Made by a program: the position numbers and the translations under genes
DNA from: Chryseobacterium gallinarum
Lineage (GTDB): Bacteria > Bacteroidota > Bacteroidia > Flavobacteriales > Weeksellaceae
Length of the DNA stretch: 64,000 nucleotides
Assembly (NCBI RefSeq): GCF_001021975.1
Contig: NZ_CP009928.1
Coordinates: 4,096,001 to 4,160,000 of the forward strand
Reading direction: 5' to 3'
The notes under the pieces: model-generated
Seen by the model: the letters and a program-made list of their open reading frames with translations, nothing else
The model's database searches: none
Told to the model about the DNA's origin: nothing
In this document: positions 63,290-64,000 of the stretch, in pieces
Position numbering within the stretch: position 1 is the first letter of the stretch
Layout: each line of letters opens with the position of its first letter

Positions 63290-64000
63290 TCCTGGACTGA
63301 CATTTTGTCTGTGGATAAAATTGTGGATTGCGAATAATTTAATATAAAATATATAAATATATGTTTATGAGCAAGTTATAAAATTTAACTCAATTACAAT
63401 AAGAACTCTACTTGAAGTACATTAAAACTAGATTTTATCTATATATTCATTATTTTATTAAACATTAGAAATGTGGAAAACCTTGTATTCTATCTTCTAT
63501 ATACAAATGTAAAACGAATAAAATCCGATAAAAATCCAATTTTCTTTTAATTTTTATAAAATATTGCCTTACCTGAAGATTTATTGTGAAAATATAGATA
63601 TTTACTCAATTATAAGATTATATAATTCTGTTTATTAGCGCATTACACATTTAATTTACTTTTGTATACATCTTCAGGCAATATTTTTACCTTTAAAAAA
63701 GGGTTTTAAAAGAGCTTTATGTGCACAACAGGGAATCAGTACTGTAAATAGCTCTATGAGCATGTTTACATAAGCTTTTCGTGGTTATATTTTAGATTAT
63801 AGAAGTCAATAGTATTTAATATAGTAATTTCCGCCAAGCAGTTTCTTCTTTTTACAAAACACAATTGTAATTATTCATCAATATCATATAAATCAATAAG
63901 TTATATTCATGTTACATTTGTATACAAATATTTATTTCATTTATTTACATTTGTGTTTTGCAGTTGTAAATTTTAATTTTTACATTTGTAAAATAATCAA
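63290..64000. other. Gene-free AT-rich region, candidate replication origin
   Basis: No gene is visible after the M14 start (63105) to the edge. DnaA-box-like sites read on the minus strand are TTATCCACA (63310-63318, exact consensus), CAATCCACA (63322-63330), TTTTCCACA (63472-63480) and TTGTGCACA (63720-63728). TTTACATTTGTAAA-like dyads occur repeatedly, including near 63162, 63268, 63503, 63910, 63945 and 63980. Most genes to the left are on the minus strand, as expected for a replichore moving leftwards. The gene on the right is out of view. The origin call is inference. Confidence 0.4.

Overview
The window looks like a chromosomal segment of a Flavobacteriia member (Bacteroidota), most likely Chryseobacterium or a close Weeksellaceae relative. 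The reasons are AT-rich spacers, promoters of the Bacteroidota type (TTG, about 19-20 bases, TAnnTTTG), few Shine-Dalgarno sites, many short lipoproteins, a DUF2723/GT117 membrane protein, an HYC_CC_PP protein, bacteriocin-like GG-leader peptides and a probable sulfonolipid gene pair. No tRNA or rRNA gene, complete insertion sequence, prophage or CRISPR array was seen.

Layout. 1-3.9 kb: end of a secreted protein gene (DUF3347-like), HYC_CC_PP protein, TonB-dependent receptor, kdsA. 4.2-9.9 kb: DUF1697 protein and two large membrane glycosyltransferase-like proteins. 10-15.7 kb, the only long plus-strand block: a cysteine-synthase-like enzyme and an alpha-oxoamine synthase that together look like sulfonolipid (capnine/sulfobacin) head-group synthesis, an EamA transporter and a B12-binding-type radical SAM protein. 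15.9-33 kb: mostly minus-strand housekeeping genes (atpDC, ribF, glutathione peroxidase, kdsB, PAP2, aminotransferase, phospho-sugar mutase, GIN-domain lipoprotein, glycosyltransferase 2) ending at the SRP RNA. 33.4-39.7 kb: a metal-dependent hydrolase, then a compact minus-strand run menB - WG-like protein - menA - SRPBCC protein - candidate papain-like effector - candidate immunity lipoprotein - decayed reading frame. 39.9-49.7 kb: TPR protein, gyrA, small lipoproteins, acetyltransferase, DUF421 protein, a GG-leader peptide and uvrA.

49.9-55.9 kb is the most distinctive region: a class I lanthipeptide locus with a LanB dehydratase split into two proteins, a LanC cyclase and seven small precursor genes that are too short for routine calling. 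Two precursors encode identical cores and arose by a 407-bp tandem duplication; two others lack the GG site, one of them truncated, and at least one decayed relic is visible. No transporter, protease or immunity gene is nearby. 56.4-59.7 kb holds an isolated fragment of a Bacteroidota type VI secretion system (gp25-like TssE, TssF and a lipoprotein). 59.8-63.1 kb: APC permease, DUF4920 protein, M14 peptidase. The last 835 bases are gene-free and AT-rich, with DnaA-box-like sites and repeated TTTACATTTGTAAA-like dyads. Together with the strong minus-strand gene bias to the left, this makes a candidate replication origin.

The genes group by role: envelope glycolipids and LPS (kdsA, kdsB, GT proteins, sulfonolipid pair), menaquinone (menA, menB), energy (atpDC), DNA maintenance (gyrA, uvrA), and antagonism (lanthipeptides, GG-leader peptide, T6SS parts, candidate effector/immunity pair). 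All function calls come from reading sequence and family motifs; no database search was run.
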